In this document: positions 35,166 through 44,342 of the stretch, in pieces
Position numbering within the stretch: position 1 is the stretch's first letter
Layout of the letters: each line of letters begins with the position of its first letter
Assembly: GCF_049671445.1 (NCBI RefSeq)
Contig: NZ_JBATUX010000023.1
Location: 32,180 to 96,179 of the forward strand
Direction: 5' to 3'
Origin: Paenisporosarcina sp049671445
GTDB taxonomy: Bacteria > Bacillota > Bacilli > Bacillales_A > Planococcaceae
DNA length: 64,000 nt
Made by a program: the position numbers and the translations under genes
The notes under the pieces: model-generated
What the model saw: only the letters and a program-made list of their open reading frames with translations
What the model was told of the DNA's origin: nothing
The model's database searches: none

Positions 35166-35205
35166 AAATACCGCCTTCACAAGAATCTGTGTAGGCGGTA
35201 TTTTC
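35166..35205. terminator. Bidirectional terminator between murG and the acetyltransferase gene
   Basis: AAATACCGCCTTCACA pairs with TGTGTAGGCGGTATTT; A and T runs lie on both sides. Confidence 0.9.
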
Positions 35206-35206
35206 T

Positions 35207-35758
35207 TTACATTGCTTGCTCTTCCTCTTCTGTAAATCGCGAAGCTGCTGTTGATAAGTAGAATAAATCTTTAGGTATTTGATAAAGCTCATATTGATGT
35301 TCGCCAGCATTAATTTCTTCAAATAAGGTTGGATGTGAGTCTTTTGCATTCATGGTATAAGCTAATTTTTCTGTAGCTCGGATTGACTTTTCATTATGTT
35401 TCTTAATTCGTAAAAACACGGTATTGATCTCATGTTGATAAAAAAGTTCTTCTAAGAACAGGTTTTTAGCTTTTAGATTATAGCCTTTACCTTGAAAAGG
35501 TTGACCAATCCAAGTCCCTAAAAAACCAGCTTGATCTTGAATATCATATAAATTTATGGTGCCAATTGGCATACCGTAATCATCAGTAATCGTGCGCGAA
35601 ATAACTTCTCCGCGTTCTTCTTCTTCCATTAACTGTTTCGTCATAAACAAAAATTCTTCAGCTGAAGTTGCTTTTTGACGCACGAAAGGGAAGACAGATG
35701 GGTGAGATAAGTACTCGAATAAGTGACCGCATTCTTGTAACTCACGTCTTTTTATCAT
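35207..35758 (-). CDS. GNAT-family N-acetyltransferase (RimJ/RimL-like)
   Basis: A 183-residue acetyltransferase. The fold elements GTINLYDIQDQAGFLGTWIG, the acetyl-CoA loop QPFQGKGYNLKA and the late HNEKSIRATEKLAY match the RimJ/RimL group that modifies protein N-termini or small amines; the substrate is unknown. The start at 35758 is set by GGAGG (35767-35771) eight bases upstream. The frame stays open to 35884, but that extension would translate the structured leader RNA and is rejected. Its predicted promoter lies about 200 bases upstream, giving an unusually long leader. Confidence 0.85.
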   Translation of the reverse strand: MIKRRELQECGHLFEYLSHPSVFPFVRQKATSAEEFLFMTKQLMEEEERGEVISRTITDDYGMPIGTINLYDIQDQAGFLGTWIGQPFQGKGYNLKAKNLFLEELFYQHEINTVFLRIKKHNEKSIRATEKLAYTMNAKDSHPTLFEEINAGEHQYELYQIPKDLFYLSTAASRFTEEEEQAM

Positions 35759-35776
35759 TAATAACGCCTCCGTAAC

Positions 35777-35814
35777 GGGGCAGAGATATAGACCTAGGTC
35801 TGGCTCTAGCCCCT
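35777..35814 (-). promoter_or_regulatory. Hairpin in the acetyltransferase leader, just before its ribosome binding site
   Basis: On the minus strand GGGGC-AGAG pairs with CTCT-GCCCC (one bulge), enclosing a second AGACCTAGGTCT hairpin. It ends about five bases before GGAGG, so it could influence translation or RNA stability. Role is inference. Confidence 0.5.
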
Positions 35815-35844
35815 CGAAATTTTTCATTTTGTAGTGCATAAAAA

Positions 35845-35936
35845 ATTCCGGGGTGGGAATCGAACCCACTAGAACCAGTCGCAATGCTGGTGGCGCACCA
35901 TTTGCCTTCCCTCACGATTTATGGTGAATAAATCGT
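35845..35936 (-). ncRNA. tRNA-like RNA element in a leader transcript
   Basis: On the minus strand an 8-bp hairpin CGATTTAT/ATAAATCG (35935-35915) is followed by a cloverleaf-like core: D-arm GGC/GCC with an ATGGT loop, anticodon-like arm ACCAG/CTGGT with an 8-nt loop CATTGCGA, a 4-nt variable region TCTA and a perfect T-arm GTGGG-TTCGATT-CCCAC, the tRNA consensus. Only three G-C pairs (GGG/CCC) of an acceptor stem remain, the anticodon loop is one base too long and no CCA follows; instead GGAATTTTTT comes next. It is thus not a normal tRNA. It may be a tRNA relic, a tRNA-like small RNA (one named tRNA-Other is known in Bacillus cereus; homology untested) or a regulatory leader. Confidence 0.6.
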
Positions 35937-35958
35937 TTATAAAATTGTTTGCATATTT

Positions 35959-35986
35959 ACTATACTAATTTTTTTTCAAAATGCAA
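35959..35986 (-). promoter_or_regulatory. Predicted promoter of the tRNA-like RNA/acetyltransferase transcript
   Basis: TTGCAT and TATAGT are 16 bases apart on the minus strand; transcription would start near 35951. Confidence 0.6.
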
Positions 35987-36052
35987 ACAAAAATTATCGT
36001 GAAATTTGTGTAAGTTTTGTTACAAATTAAAGACACGATTTTCAATGAATAG

Positions 36053-36081
36053 TTGTAACCGTTTTCGATAAGATTTATCAT
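36053..36081 (+). promoter_or_regulatory. Predicted dapF promoter
   Basis: TTGTAA and TATCAT are 17 bases apart, divergent from the promoter of the acetyltransferase leader. Confidence 0.5.
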
Positions 36082-36110
36082 GAAAAGATAAAGTTATTAG
36101 GGGGATTATA

Positions 36111-37088
36111 ATGATTATCGAATTTCATAAAGTTCACGGTTCTGGCAACTCGTTTTATCTGCACGAAGAACTGCCTAACATGACATATAATTGGCCTTTA
36201 ACTGCACAAGAAATGTGCGACCCTTCTAATGAAAATGGAGCAGATGGGTTATTAATTATTTCAAAATCTACTAAAGCTGATGCTAAAATGCGTGTTTACA
36301 ATGCGGATGGTTCAGAAGCTTCTATGTGTGGTAATGGCTTAAGATGTGTAGCAAGATATGTCTTAACAAAACTAGGGCAAACTAAAGCTACAATTGAGAC
36401 AATGAAAGCCGTATTAACTGTACAAGAAGTTGATCCAATGTTTAAGAGTATGCAAACATATGCAGTTGAAATTTCGCCGGTATCGTTCGACTTAACCTCT
36501 TTGCCTATGACGTATGCTAATAACGATCGTGTCATGAATGAGGTAATACCCGAATTTGCAGCAGATATTCATTTTACTGCAGTGTCCGTACCAAATCCTC
36601 ACTTAATTGGCATTGTTCCAATTAAGTATATTGAAGAATCACAGTTTCAAGAACAGCTTTCCTCATCTTTTAATAGAGAAAATGATTACTTTCCGGATGG
36701 TGTAAATGTTAGTTTTGTTCATCCTGTAGATGAGTCAAGTATTTTCGTTAGAACGTTTGAAAGAGGAGTAGGTTTCACTAATGCATGTGGTACTGCAATG
36801 ACTGCTTCCGCACTAGTTTCTGCAATTATTAAACTGGTTCCGTTTGGCGAAGTGACCGTTTACAATCCAGGCGGTTTTGTAAAGTGCATAATTGAACAAA
36901 GTAATGACAAGGTTCATTTATCACTAATTGGCAATGCAACGTTTTTCGCCACACATTCAGGAGAACTATCAATAGATGGAGAATTTTTCTGTAATTCTAT
37001 CAATCTTCACGAAAATGAAATTGAAGAATATAAAGAATTAGAAAAACAAGCTCAACAACGTATTAAAGATGGATGGTCTCGCAACTAG
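36111..37088 (+). CDS. dapF: Diaminopimelate epimerase
   Basis: A 325-residue enzyme converting LL- to meso-diaminopimelate for cell wall and lysine synthesis. The two catalytic cysteines are C73 in ASMCGNGLRC and C226 in TNACGTAM, each in the conserved context; KVHGSGNSF opens the fold. It is somewhat longer than the usual 275-285 residues, owing to a charged C-terminal extension (about 295-325). TAGGGGG precedes the ATG. A diguanylate cyclase gene follows 15 bases later, an unexpected operon partner. Confidence 0.93.
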   Translation: MIIEFHKVHGSGNSFYLHEELPNMTYNWPLTAQEMCDPSNENGADGLLIISKSTKADAKMRVYNADGSEASMCGNGLRCVARYVLTKLGQTKATIETMKAVLTVQEVDPMFKSMQTYAVEISPVSFDLTSLPMTYANNDRVMNEVIPEFAADIHFTAVSVPNPHLIGIVPIKYIEESQFQEQLSSSFNRENDYFPDGVNVSFVHPVDESSIFVRTFERGVGFTNACGTAMTASALVSAIIKLVPFGEVTVYNPGGFVKCIIEQSNDKVHLSLIGNATFFATHSGELSIDGEFFCNSINLHENEIEEYKELEKQAQQRIKDGWSRN

Positions 37089-37103
37089 AGGAGTTGAAAT
37101 TAG

Positions 37104-39134
37104 ATGGAACATTTTTTCACTCAAGCACAATTTGATTTACTATATGAGGATACGCCAGATTTGGTGTTCTTTTTACTGCAAAAAGAACACTCATTTGAGT
37201 ATATTTTTATTAATCAAAGTGCAAGACTCATCTTTAAAAAGAATCCGATACACTCTACTTTGCAGGAAATGGTATCGCCCACACATGCAAAAGAAATTCA
37301 TGAACATTACATAAAAGCGATTGAAGATAATAAGTTAGTGACCTTTCAAGATTTCTTTTTGTTTTCTGATGTTGAATTAGTAAATGAAACAACAGTAAAA
37401 CCTATACACACTGACCAAGGAATATATATACTGGCCATTACAAAAGAAGTATCCTCTCAAAAAGAAATTGAGGAAAAATATTTATTCATGCAATCATTAC
37501 TAAACATGACAGTAGATCCAACAATCGTCGTTACTAAGGATGGGAAGATCTTCGACATGAATCCCAAATTTGAAGAGATTTTTGGCTACAATTTGAAAGA
37601 GTGGCGCGGAAAACATTATTTAAACTTACCCATTGTGCCTTCGAAAGAGCGGAACCAAGTTGAACATCATTTTGAAACAAATTTACAAGGCACAGGCAAA
37701 TCGTCTGTTCTCGTAAAGAGAATAAAATCGACAGGTGACGATGGTACATTTCTAGTCAGTTATTCTCCTATAAAGAAAAATGGAGAAACTGTTGCTATGT
37801 ATATTTTGCTTCAAGAAGTTACAGATGAAGTCGAGCTTAAAGAAAGTCTTCGAAACACTAGACACATTTTGGAAAGTTATAAACGTGCCATTAGTAAAGC
37901 TGCTATGGTACTAATGACAGATTCCAAAGGCGTCATCGTATATGCTAACGATTTATTTGAAGAAATTACTGGTTTTCTAAATCATGAAATGATGGGTCAA
38001 CATATTAGCACATTACAAGTGGACCATTACAATGATTTCAATATAAAGCGTATGTGGAGAGACGTGATGAAAGATAAAATGTGGCGTGGTGAGCTTAAAA
38101 ATCGAGCGAGCAATGGTACATTTTACTGGGGAGATACAACGATTATTCCGCTATACAATGAATTACAAAACATTGAGAACGTTCTTGTTATTCAATTTGA
38201 TATTACTGAAAAGAAGAATGTGATGATAGATTTACAATCAATCGAAAAAACATTTAATTTGATAACTGAAAATACGAATGACTTAATCTCAATTACGGAC
38301 GAGCGTGGATGTATTTTATATACATCTCCATCTCATGAAAGAATACTTGGGTTTTCAGATGAAGAAATAGCTAATAAACAATTTAGTAGTATGCTCGCTA
38401 ATGAGTATCGTGATTACTGGGAAAATGATGTTTCAAAGCGAGTTAATGAAACTGACGAAATTCGCTTAGAATTACAATATTGCAGGAAAAATAAAGAGAA
38501 GCTGTGGACCGAAACGTCGATTATGGCAGTTAAAGACCGTGAACGCCCTGGGGAACTGCAACATGTTATAGTTTCGAGAGAAATAACCGAACGAAAAAAG
38601 CTAGAACAGCATCTTAGCTTTATGGCATATCACGATAGCTTAACAAATCTGCCAAATCGAAGTTATTTATTAAAAGAGTTTCATCAATTTGTTTCGCTTG
38701 CTAAATCAAGTGATTCGACAATAGGCATTCTTTTCCTTGATGGAGACGATTTTAAATCAGTTAATGACTCATTTGGACATGATGTTGGGGATGAATTTAT
38801 TCGGATGTTCGGCAAAGCACTTTTGGCTAGTGTTCGACCCGATGATTTAGTTTCACGCATAGGTGGAGATGAATTCGTCATCTTACTAACCCATTTGTCT
38901 AATGAACCACAAATGAGAAACGAAGAAATAAACCTAATAATAAAGAACATCCAAACGACTTTGCTTAAAGGATGGACTATTAAAGAAAACATTTTCACTC
39001 CAACTACATCGATTGGTATATCTTTTTATCCTGATCACGGGAGCACGATTGACGAATTAATGGAAAAAGCAGACGTAGCGTTATATGAAGTAAAACGTAT
39101 GGGGAAAAATCAACACCTTATTTATTTACAATGA
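37104..39134 (+). CDS. Diguanylate cyclase with multiple PAS domains
   Basis: A 676-residue signalling protein without transmembrane segments. PAS-like domains occur at about 10-115, 125-250 (with the PAC segment), 260-380 and 390-505, followed by a GGDEF domain (about 515-676). The active-site RIGGDEF lies near 588, and an RPDD (RxxD) I-site lies five residues before GGDEF, so the enzyme should make c-di-GMP and be product-inhibited. The several PAS domains suggest redox, ligand or light sensing. It is probably co-transcribed with dapF and ends at a terminator. Confidence 0.9.
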   Translation: MEHFFTQAQFDLLYEDTPDLVFFLLQKEHSFEYIFINQSARLIFKKNPIHSTLQEMVSPTHAKEIHEHYIKAIEDNKLVTFQDFFLFSDVELVNETTVKPIHTDQGIYILAITKEVSSQKEIEEKYLFMQSLLNMTVDPTIVVTKDGKIFDMNPKFEEIFGYNLKEWRGKHYLNLPIVPSKERNQVEHHFETNLQGTGKSSVLVKRIKSTGDDGTFLVSYSPIKKNGETVAMYILLQEVTDEVELKESLRNTRHILESYKRAISKAAMVLMTDSKGVIVYANDLFEEITGFLNHEMMGQHISTLQVDHYNDFNIKRMWRDVMKDKMWRGELKNRASNGTFYWGDTTIIPLYNELQNIENVLVIQFDITEKKNVMIDLQSIEKTFNLITENTNDLISITDERGCILYTSPSHERILGFSDEEIANKQFSSMLANEYRDYWENDVSKRVNETDEIRLELQYCRKNKEKLWTETSIMAVKDRERPGELQHVIVSREITERKKLEQHLSFMAYHDSLTNLPNRSYLLKEFHQFVSLAKSSDSTIGILFLDGDDFKSVNDSFGHDVGDEFIRMFGKALLASVRPDDLVSRIGGDEFVILLTHLSNEPQMRNEEINLIIKNIQTTLLKGWTIKENIFTPTTSIGISFYPDHGSTIDELMEKADVALYEVKRMGKNQHLIYLQ

Positions 39135-39144
39135 ACTATTGAAA

Positions 39145-39173
39145 GCCGTTCCCGTAATTGGAGCGGTTTTTTT
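39145..39173 (+). terminator. Terminator after the PAS-GGDEF gene
   Basis: GCCGTTCC pairs with GGAGCGG (one mismatch), followed by seven T residues. Confidence 0.75.
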
Positions 39174-39197
39174 GAAAATAAGGAAGAAGGTGAAGGA

Positions 39198-39872
39198 ATG
39201 GGTAATCGCATATTACTTGTGGAAGATGAAAAAAACATTGCTCGCTTTATCGAACTAGAGTTACGTCATGAAGGGTTCGATGTCGTTCATCATATATCTG
39301 GAAGAGGTGGATTTGAAGCAGCAAAATCCCTGGAATTTGATGTGGTTTTATTGGATGTAATGTTACCAGAGTTGAATGGAATTGAAGTATGTCGTAGAAT
39401 CCGCTCATTCTCTCAAATCCCCATATTATTAATTACAGCCAGAGATGCAGTAATGGACAGAGTTGCAGGTCTTGATGCAGGTGCTGACGATTATATAGTT
39501 AAACCATTTGCTATCGAAGAGTTGCTAGCTAGAATAAGATCCGTCTTAAGAAGAACAAGTAAAGTAACTGAAGAAACCTCAGTTTTAGAATTTAAGAAGA
39601 TTACGATTGATACGACTGCACACCGTGTCGAAGTTAGCCAGATAGGCATAGATTTAACCAAAACTGAATATGATTTACTTGTTTACTTAATTCAACAGAA
39701 AAATCGAGTGGTCACAAGGGACTTGATTCTAGAAAACGTATGGGGCTATTTAGCTGACATCGAAACGAATGTGGTAGATGTCTATATTCGTCATCTGCGG
39801 TCAAAGCTACCACAAGAAGCAGCAAGTTACATAGAAACGGTAAGAGGAGTCGGGTATGTGATGCGAGAATGA
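39198..39872 (+). CDS. OmpR-family response regulator (ArlR-like)
   Basis: A 224-residue regulator with a receiver domain (about 4-116; phospho-acceptor D53 in LLDVMLP, conserved lysine in DDYIVKPF) and a winged-helix DNA-binding domain (about 128-224; LTKTEYDLL, ETNVVDVYIRHLR, RGVGYVMRE). It closely resembles ArlR of staphylococci and B. subtilis YkoG-type regulators. It overlaps the sensor kinase gene by four bases. Target genes cannot be inferred from this window. Confidence 0.93.
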   Translation: MGNRILLVEDEKNIARFIELELRHEGFDVVHHISGRGGFEAAKSLEFDVVLLDVMLPELNGIEVCRRIRSFSQIPILLITARDAVMDRVAGLDAGADDYIVKPFAIEELLARIRSVLRRTSKVTEETSVLEFKKITIDTTAHRVEVSQIGIDLTKTEYDLLVYLIQQKNRVVTRDLILENVWGYLADIETNVVDVYIRHLRSKLPQEAASYIETVRGVGYVMRE

Positions 39873-41275
39873 CTAGGATGAAACGGTGGAAACACTCTAT
39901 TGCATCACAATCATTGAAAAAGAAATGGGCTATAAGTTCTGGTGCCGTCATTTTCATGAGCTTTGCAGTGATGAGTATCATTTTATATATCGCATTAAAA
40001 GGATGGTTGTATCAACAAGAAGAACAAGAAGTAAATCGAACTATGCATGACTTAACTAGTTTTTTCGAATCACAAGGTCCTTATTTAACTGTCCAAGATA
40101 TTCAATCAAATAAAGGATTAATGACATCAATAGTAGATAAAGACCAAACGGTTCGTTTATTAAATTCTGATGGTATTGAGTTACTACAAATCAACAATAC
40201 ATCTACTTTTCCTGCATTTGATAACATTGACTTACCAGACAATGGATATTCGCTAGATACGGACAAATCTTCTTCAATTTCAGCGATAGGTAATATACAA
40301 CTTGGGGAATTTATTGGGTATGTACAGCTAGAGCACCCATTAAAAGGCTTCCAATCCATGATGACTTATATTATTACTGCCATGTTGATGTTTAGCGTGT
40401 GTTCTTTGTTATTATCAGGATGGATTGGGTACATGCTGGCAACATACTTATTAAGACCTCTTCAAAACCTTAAATCATCCATGGATGATGTTGCAGCACA
40501 TGGATTTGAAAAAGACTTAGCAATTGCCTATGATGCCAAAGATGAAGTTGGTGAACTTATTGCCGTGTATGAAACTATGATGCGGAAGTTAAAGTCATCG
40601 TTTGAACAGCAACAGCAATTTATGGCTGATGCATCACATGAATTACGCACCCCCATCCAAGTGGTGGAAGGTCATCTTGCGTTGTTAAATAGATGGGGAA
40701 AAGATGATCCTGTTATTTTGAAAGAGTCATTGGAAATATCCTTACGTGAAGTTAATCAAATGAAAACATTAATAGACGAAATGCTCGAATTAGCACGCGG
40801 AGAACAAATGAAAGAACGTCCACCAACGAATATAGTGAAGCTCACCAAGGATGTAATAGAAGAAATCATGCAAGTTCACCCGTTCGTGAATATTAATCAT
40901 GTTCTGCCTGTACAAGAAGTAATTAATGTTCATATTACATCAAACGCCTACCAACAAATTATTCGTAATATCTTAACAAATGCGATTAGATATAGTAAAG
41001 AACCTGCACATGTTTCTATTTCGTACGAAAGTAAACTCGAGGAAATCATCGTTCATATACAGGACCAAGGGATTGGAATTTCTCCATCAGACGTTTCGAA
41101 AATTTTCGATCGTTTTTATCGTGTTGATTCAGCACGTTCACGAGACTTAGGTGGAAGTGGGTTAGGTTTGAGCATTGTGAAATTACTTATGGAAAATGTT
41201 GGGGGTTCAATTATTGTGCAGAGTGAAAAAGATAAAGGTTCAACTTTTTCAATGGTTTTCCCACTTACTAAATGA
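39869..41275 (+). CDS. Sensor histidine kinase (ArlS-like)
   Basis: A 468-residue membrane kinase: transmembrane helices near 24-46 and 165-187 flank an extracytoplasmic sensor of about 120 residues; a HAMP domain follows (about 190-245), then the HisKA domain with ADASHELRTPIQ (H near 258) and a HATPase domain with N-box TNAIRYS, DQGIGI, and GGSGLGLSIVK. The order and loop size match ArlS. Translation is coupled to the response regulator through ATGA. Confidence 0.93.
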   Translation: MTRMKRWKHSIASQSLKKKWAISSGAVIFMSFAVMSIILYIALKGWLYQQEEQEVNRTMHDLTSFFESQGPYLTVQDIQSNKGLMTSIVDKDQTVRLLNSDGIELLQINNTSTFPAFDNIDLPDNGYSLDTDKSSSISAIGNIQLGEFIGYVQLEHPLKGFQSMMTYIITAMLMFSVCSLLLSGWIGYMLATYLLRPLQNLKSSMDDVAAHGFEKDLAIAYDAKDEVGELIAVYETMMRKLKSSFEQQQQFMADASHELRTPIQVVEGHLALLNRWGKDDPVILKESLEISLREVNQMKTLIDEMLELARGEQMKERPPTNIVKLTKDVIEEIMQVHPFVNINHVLPVQEVINVHITSNAYQQIIRNILTNAIRYSKEPAHVSISYESKLEEIIVHIQDQGIGISPSDVSKIFDRFYRVDSARSRDLGGSGLGLSIVKLLMENVGGSIIVQSEKDKGSTFSMVFPLTK

Positions 41276-41414
41276 ATATTCCTTGTCTAAAATACGAGTT
41301 ATTTCGACATTAAGAAAAAGTTTGCTTAATTTACTGAAAAGCATTGTATTTTCTAGGGATAAGAGTAAGATTGAAATGGAAAAAAAATTCTGTATTTCCT
41401 CATGCTTGATTCCT

Positions 41415-41442
41415 TTGATATCAAGTTATAACGTGATAAAAT
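41415..41442 (+). promoter_or_regulatory. Predicted promoter of odhAB
   Basis: TTGATA and TAAAAT are 16 bases apart, with an extended -10 TG. The predicted start is near 41449, about 55 bases before odhA. Confidence 0.6.
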
Positions 41443-41504
41443 AGTACAGTATGTATAAAAAGAAATAGGAAATGCCGCTTGGCAAAAGTTGGAGGGTTTT
41501 CTAA

Positions 41505-44312
41505 ATGTTGAAAAACGGGACACCGAACGGGTCACCATGGGCTAAATTATCAGGTCCAAACTTAGGTTATGTATTAGAAATGTACGATGTTTATTTGGAA
41601 TCGCCTGAATCTGTAGATGCGGATTTAGTCGAATTGTTTAAAGAATATGGCGCACCAACAGTGTCTGAAGACGCTGTCGATTTTTCTGCAGCTAATCAAG
41701 TAGATTCAAATAACTTTGGGAAAGTATTAGCAGCTGTTCAATTAGCTGACGCAATTCGAGCTCATGGTCATTTAGCTGCGGATATTTATCCATTAAATGA
41801 TCGTCCAAAAGATTCTTCTCGATTGGATCCTTCTTCATATGGATTATCAGAAGCTGATCTTGTAGAGATTCCAGCTTCTTTATTAATGAAAAATGCGCCT
41901 AGTCATATTCAAAATGGTTCACAAGCAATCGAGTATTTGAAATCATTTTATACTGATAAGATTGCATATGAGTTTGCTCATATTATTAATTCACAGGAAC
42001 GTCAATGGATTCAGTCTAAAATTGAATCATCTTCTATGAAAGTTGAATTATCGGTAGAAGAGCGTAAAGCTTTACTTGAACGGTTATCTGAAATTGAAGG
42101 TTTTGAGAAATTCATTCACCGTACATTCGTAGGTGCAAAACGCTTTTCAATTGAAGGATTAGATACATTAGTCGTATTACTTGATGAATTAGTTCGTCAA
42201 TCGGAAAAACAACATACTAAGCAAATATTAATTGGTATGGCACATCGTGGACGTTTAAATGTCTTAACACACATTATTAATAAACCGTATGACATGATGT
42301 TTGCAGATTTTGCACATGTTCCTAACGAGTCATTTTTACCAAAAGATGATTCCTTAGAAATTACTACAGGATGGTTCGGCGATGTGAAGTATCACATGGG
42401 AGCTACACATACAGCTAAATCTGGTTTGAAAGTAAAACTAGCTTATAACCCTTCTCACTTAGAAGTAGTTAGTCCAGTTGTTGTAGGGCAAACTCGTGCC
42501 GCTCAAGAGGTTACAACAAAAACAGGTGTTGCTGCTCAGGATCAAAAAGCTGCATATTCTGTATTAATTCATGGGGATGCTGCTTTCCCAGGTCAAGGGA
42601 TTGTTACTGAAACATTAAACTATAGTCGTGTACGTGGATATCAAACAGGTGGTTCTATTCATGTCATCGCAAATAATATGATTGGTTTTACAACAGAATA
42701 TTATGATTCTCGTTCGACACATTACTCTTCTGACCCTGCTAAAGGATTCGAAGTACCTGTAGTCCATGTAAATGCTGATGATGTTGAAGCGGTAATCGCA
42801 GTGGCTAGATTAGCATTTGAATACCGTGAAAAATTTGGTAAAGACATCTTGATAGATTTAATTGGTTATCGTCGTTTTGGTCACAATGAAATGGATGAGC
42901 CGTTAGTAACAAATCCAACTATGTATCACGCAATACATAAACACCCAACGGTACGTGAACTTTATGGTAAACAATTAGTATCGGAAAAAGTTGTTGAAGA
43001 TGCAGAAGTGAAAAAACTTCAAGCTGACATTCAAAAAACGATGCAAGATGCCTTTGATCGTGTAAGAGAAGTTCCTGAAGCGGAACATAAAGATATTGTC
43101 ATTCCAGAAGTTGTATTGAATGGTTATCCAGAAGTTCCAACTGGTGTGAAAGAAGAAGCACTAGTGAAGATGAATGCTGAGTTATTATCATGGCCATCTG
43201 AGTTTTCGGCATTTAAGAAACTTGAAAAGATTCTTAAGCGTCGTGAAGAACCTTTTAATGGTAAAGGGAAAATTGATTGGGCACATGCAGAAACATTAGC
43301 ACTAGGTTCAATATTACAAGATGGAAATCCTATTCGTATGACTGGTCAAGATGCACAACGTGGGACATTTGCCCATAGACATCTTGTGTTGCATGATGAA
43401 AAAACTGGGGCGGAGCTTGTTCCACTTCATCATATTTCAGATGCGAACGCATCATTCGTTGTCTATAATAGCCCATTAACAGAAGCTGCTGTTTTAGGCT
43501 ATGAATTTGGGTATAACTTAGAAAATGAAAAAGCGTTAGTTATTTGGGAAGCTCAATATGGAGACTTTGCAAATATGGCTCAAGTTATGTTTGATCAGTT
43601 TATCTCTGCTAGCCGAGCAAAATGGGGTCAAAAATCCGGATTAGTGATGTTACTTCCACACGCTTATGAAGGTCAAGGACCGGAGCATTCAAGTGCTCGT
43701 TTAGAAAGATACTTGCAAATGGCAGGAGAAAATAACTGGACAGTTGCGAATCTTTCAAGTGCAGCAAACTATTTCCATATTTTACGTCGTCAAGCTAAAA
43801 TGCTTGGTGAAGAAACAATGAGACCATTAATTATCGTTTCACCAAAATCATTACTACGTCATCCACTTGTTGGCGCTGAAGTAGCTGATTTAGCATCAGG
43901 TCAATTTGAAACGGTTCTAGAGCAACCTGGTTTAGGCAATCAAACTGAAAAAGTGGAACGCATTTTACTAGCTAGTGGAAAAATGGCAATTGATTTAGCC
44001 GATAAAGTAAAAGATGGTAAAGGTTTTGATCATCTTCACATAGTTCGAGTTGAGCAATTGTATCCATTCCCTTCTGAAAAAATTCAAGCGATAGTTGAAC
44101 GTTTCCCAAATGCGAAAGAAATTGCATGGGTACAAGAAGAACCACAAAATATGGGTTCTTGGACTTTTGCAGATCCATATTTACGTGATTTAGCAGGAGC
44201 GAAGAGTGTTAGATATATTGGACGTGTTAAGCGTTCAAGTCCGGCTGAAGGCGATGGCGAAGCTCACAAAACTGAGCAATCTCGCATTATAGAAGAAGCA
44301 GTTTCACTTTAA
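41505..44312 (+). CDS. odhA: 2-oxoglutarate dehydrogenase E1 component
   Basis: A 935-residue thiamine diphosphate-dependent enzyme that decarboxylates 2-oxoglutarate in the TCA cycle and passes the succinyl group to E2. MAHRGRLNVL, HGDAAFPGQGIV, IGYRRFGHNEMDEP and the C-terminal VQEEPQNMGSW are conserved family blocks. It carries the N-terminal tail used for binding E2. TTGGAGGG precedes the ATG. odhB follows 30 bases later; E3 (lipoamide dehydrogenase) is not in the window and is usually shared with pyruvate dehydrogenase. Confidence 0.96.
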   Translation: MLKNGTPNGSPWAKLSGPNLGYVLEMYDVYLESPESVDADLVELFKEYGAPTVSEDAVDFSAANQVDSNNFGKVLAAVQLADAIRAHGHLAADIYPLNDRPKDSSRLDPSSYGLSEADLVEIPASLLMKNAPSHIQNGSQAIEYLKSFYTDKIAYEFAHIINSQERQWIQSKIESSSMKVELSVEERKALLERLSEIEGFEKFIHRTFVGAKRFSIEGLDTLVVLLDELVRQSEKQHTKQILIGMAHRGRLNVLTHIINKPYDMMFADFAHVPNESFLPKDDSLEITTGWFGDVKYHMGATHTAKSGLKVKLAYNPSHLEVVSPVVVGQTRAAQEVTTKTGVAAQDQKAAYSVLIHGDAAFPGQGIVTETLNYSRVRGYQTGGSIHVIANNMIGFTTEYYDSRSTHYSSDPAKGFEVPVVHVNADDVEAVIAVARLAFEYREKFGKDILIDLIGYRRFGHNEMDEPLVTNPTMYHAIHKHPTVRELYGKQLVSEKVVEDAEVKKLQADIQKTMQDAFDRVREVPEAEHKDIVIPEVVLNGYPEVPTGVKEEALVKMNAELLSWPSEFSAFKKLEKILKRREEPFNGKGKIDWAHAETLALGSILQDGNPIRMTGQDAQRGTFAHRHLVLHDEKTGAELVPLHHISDANASFVVYNSPLTEAAVLGYEFGYNLENEKALVIWEAQYGDFANMAQVMFDQFISASRAKWGQKSGLVMLLPHAYEGQGPEHSSARLERYLQMAGENNWTVANLSSAANYFHILRRQAKMLGEETMRPLIIVSPKSLLRHPLVGAEVADLASGQFETVLEQPGLGNQTEKVERILLASGKMAIDLADKVKDGKGFDHLHIVRVEQLYPFPSEKIQAIVERFPNAKEIAWVQEEPQNMGSWTFADPYLRDLAGAKSVRYIGRVKRSSPAEGDGEAHKTEQSRIIEEAVSL

Positions 44313-44342
44313 AGACCGATTTGATTAGAGGAGGAAAATATA

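Noticed and set aside
35759..35884. N-terminal extension of the acetyltransferase by 42 residues
   Set aside because: It would translate the tRNA-like leader; GGAGG at 35767-35771 clearly marks the start at 35758.
35845..35914. Ordinary tRNA gene (Ala-type anticodon TGC)
   Set aside because: The acceptor stem has only three pairs, the anticodon loop is eight nucleotides and no CCA follows, so a functional canonical tRNA is unlikely.
35777..35951. T-box riboswitch in the acetyltransferase leader
   Set aside because: No TGGNACCGCG-type antiterminator sequence and no terminator/antiterminator pair were found; the gene is not an amino-acid or tRNA-synthetase gene.
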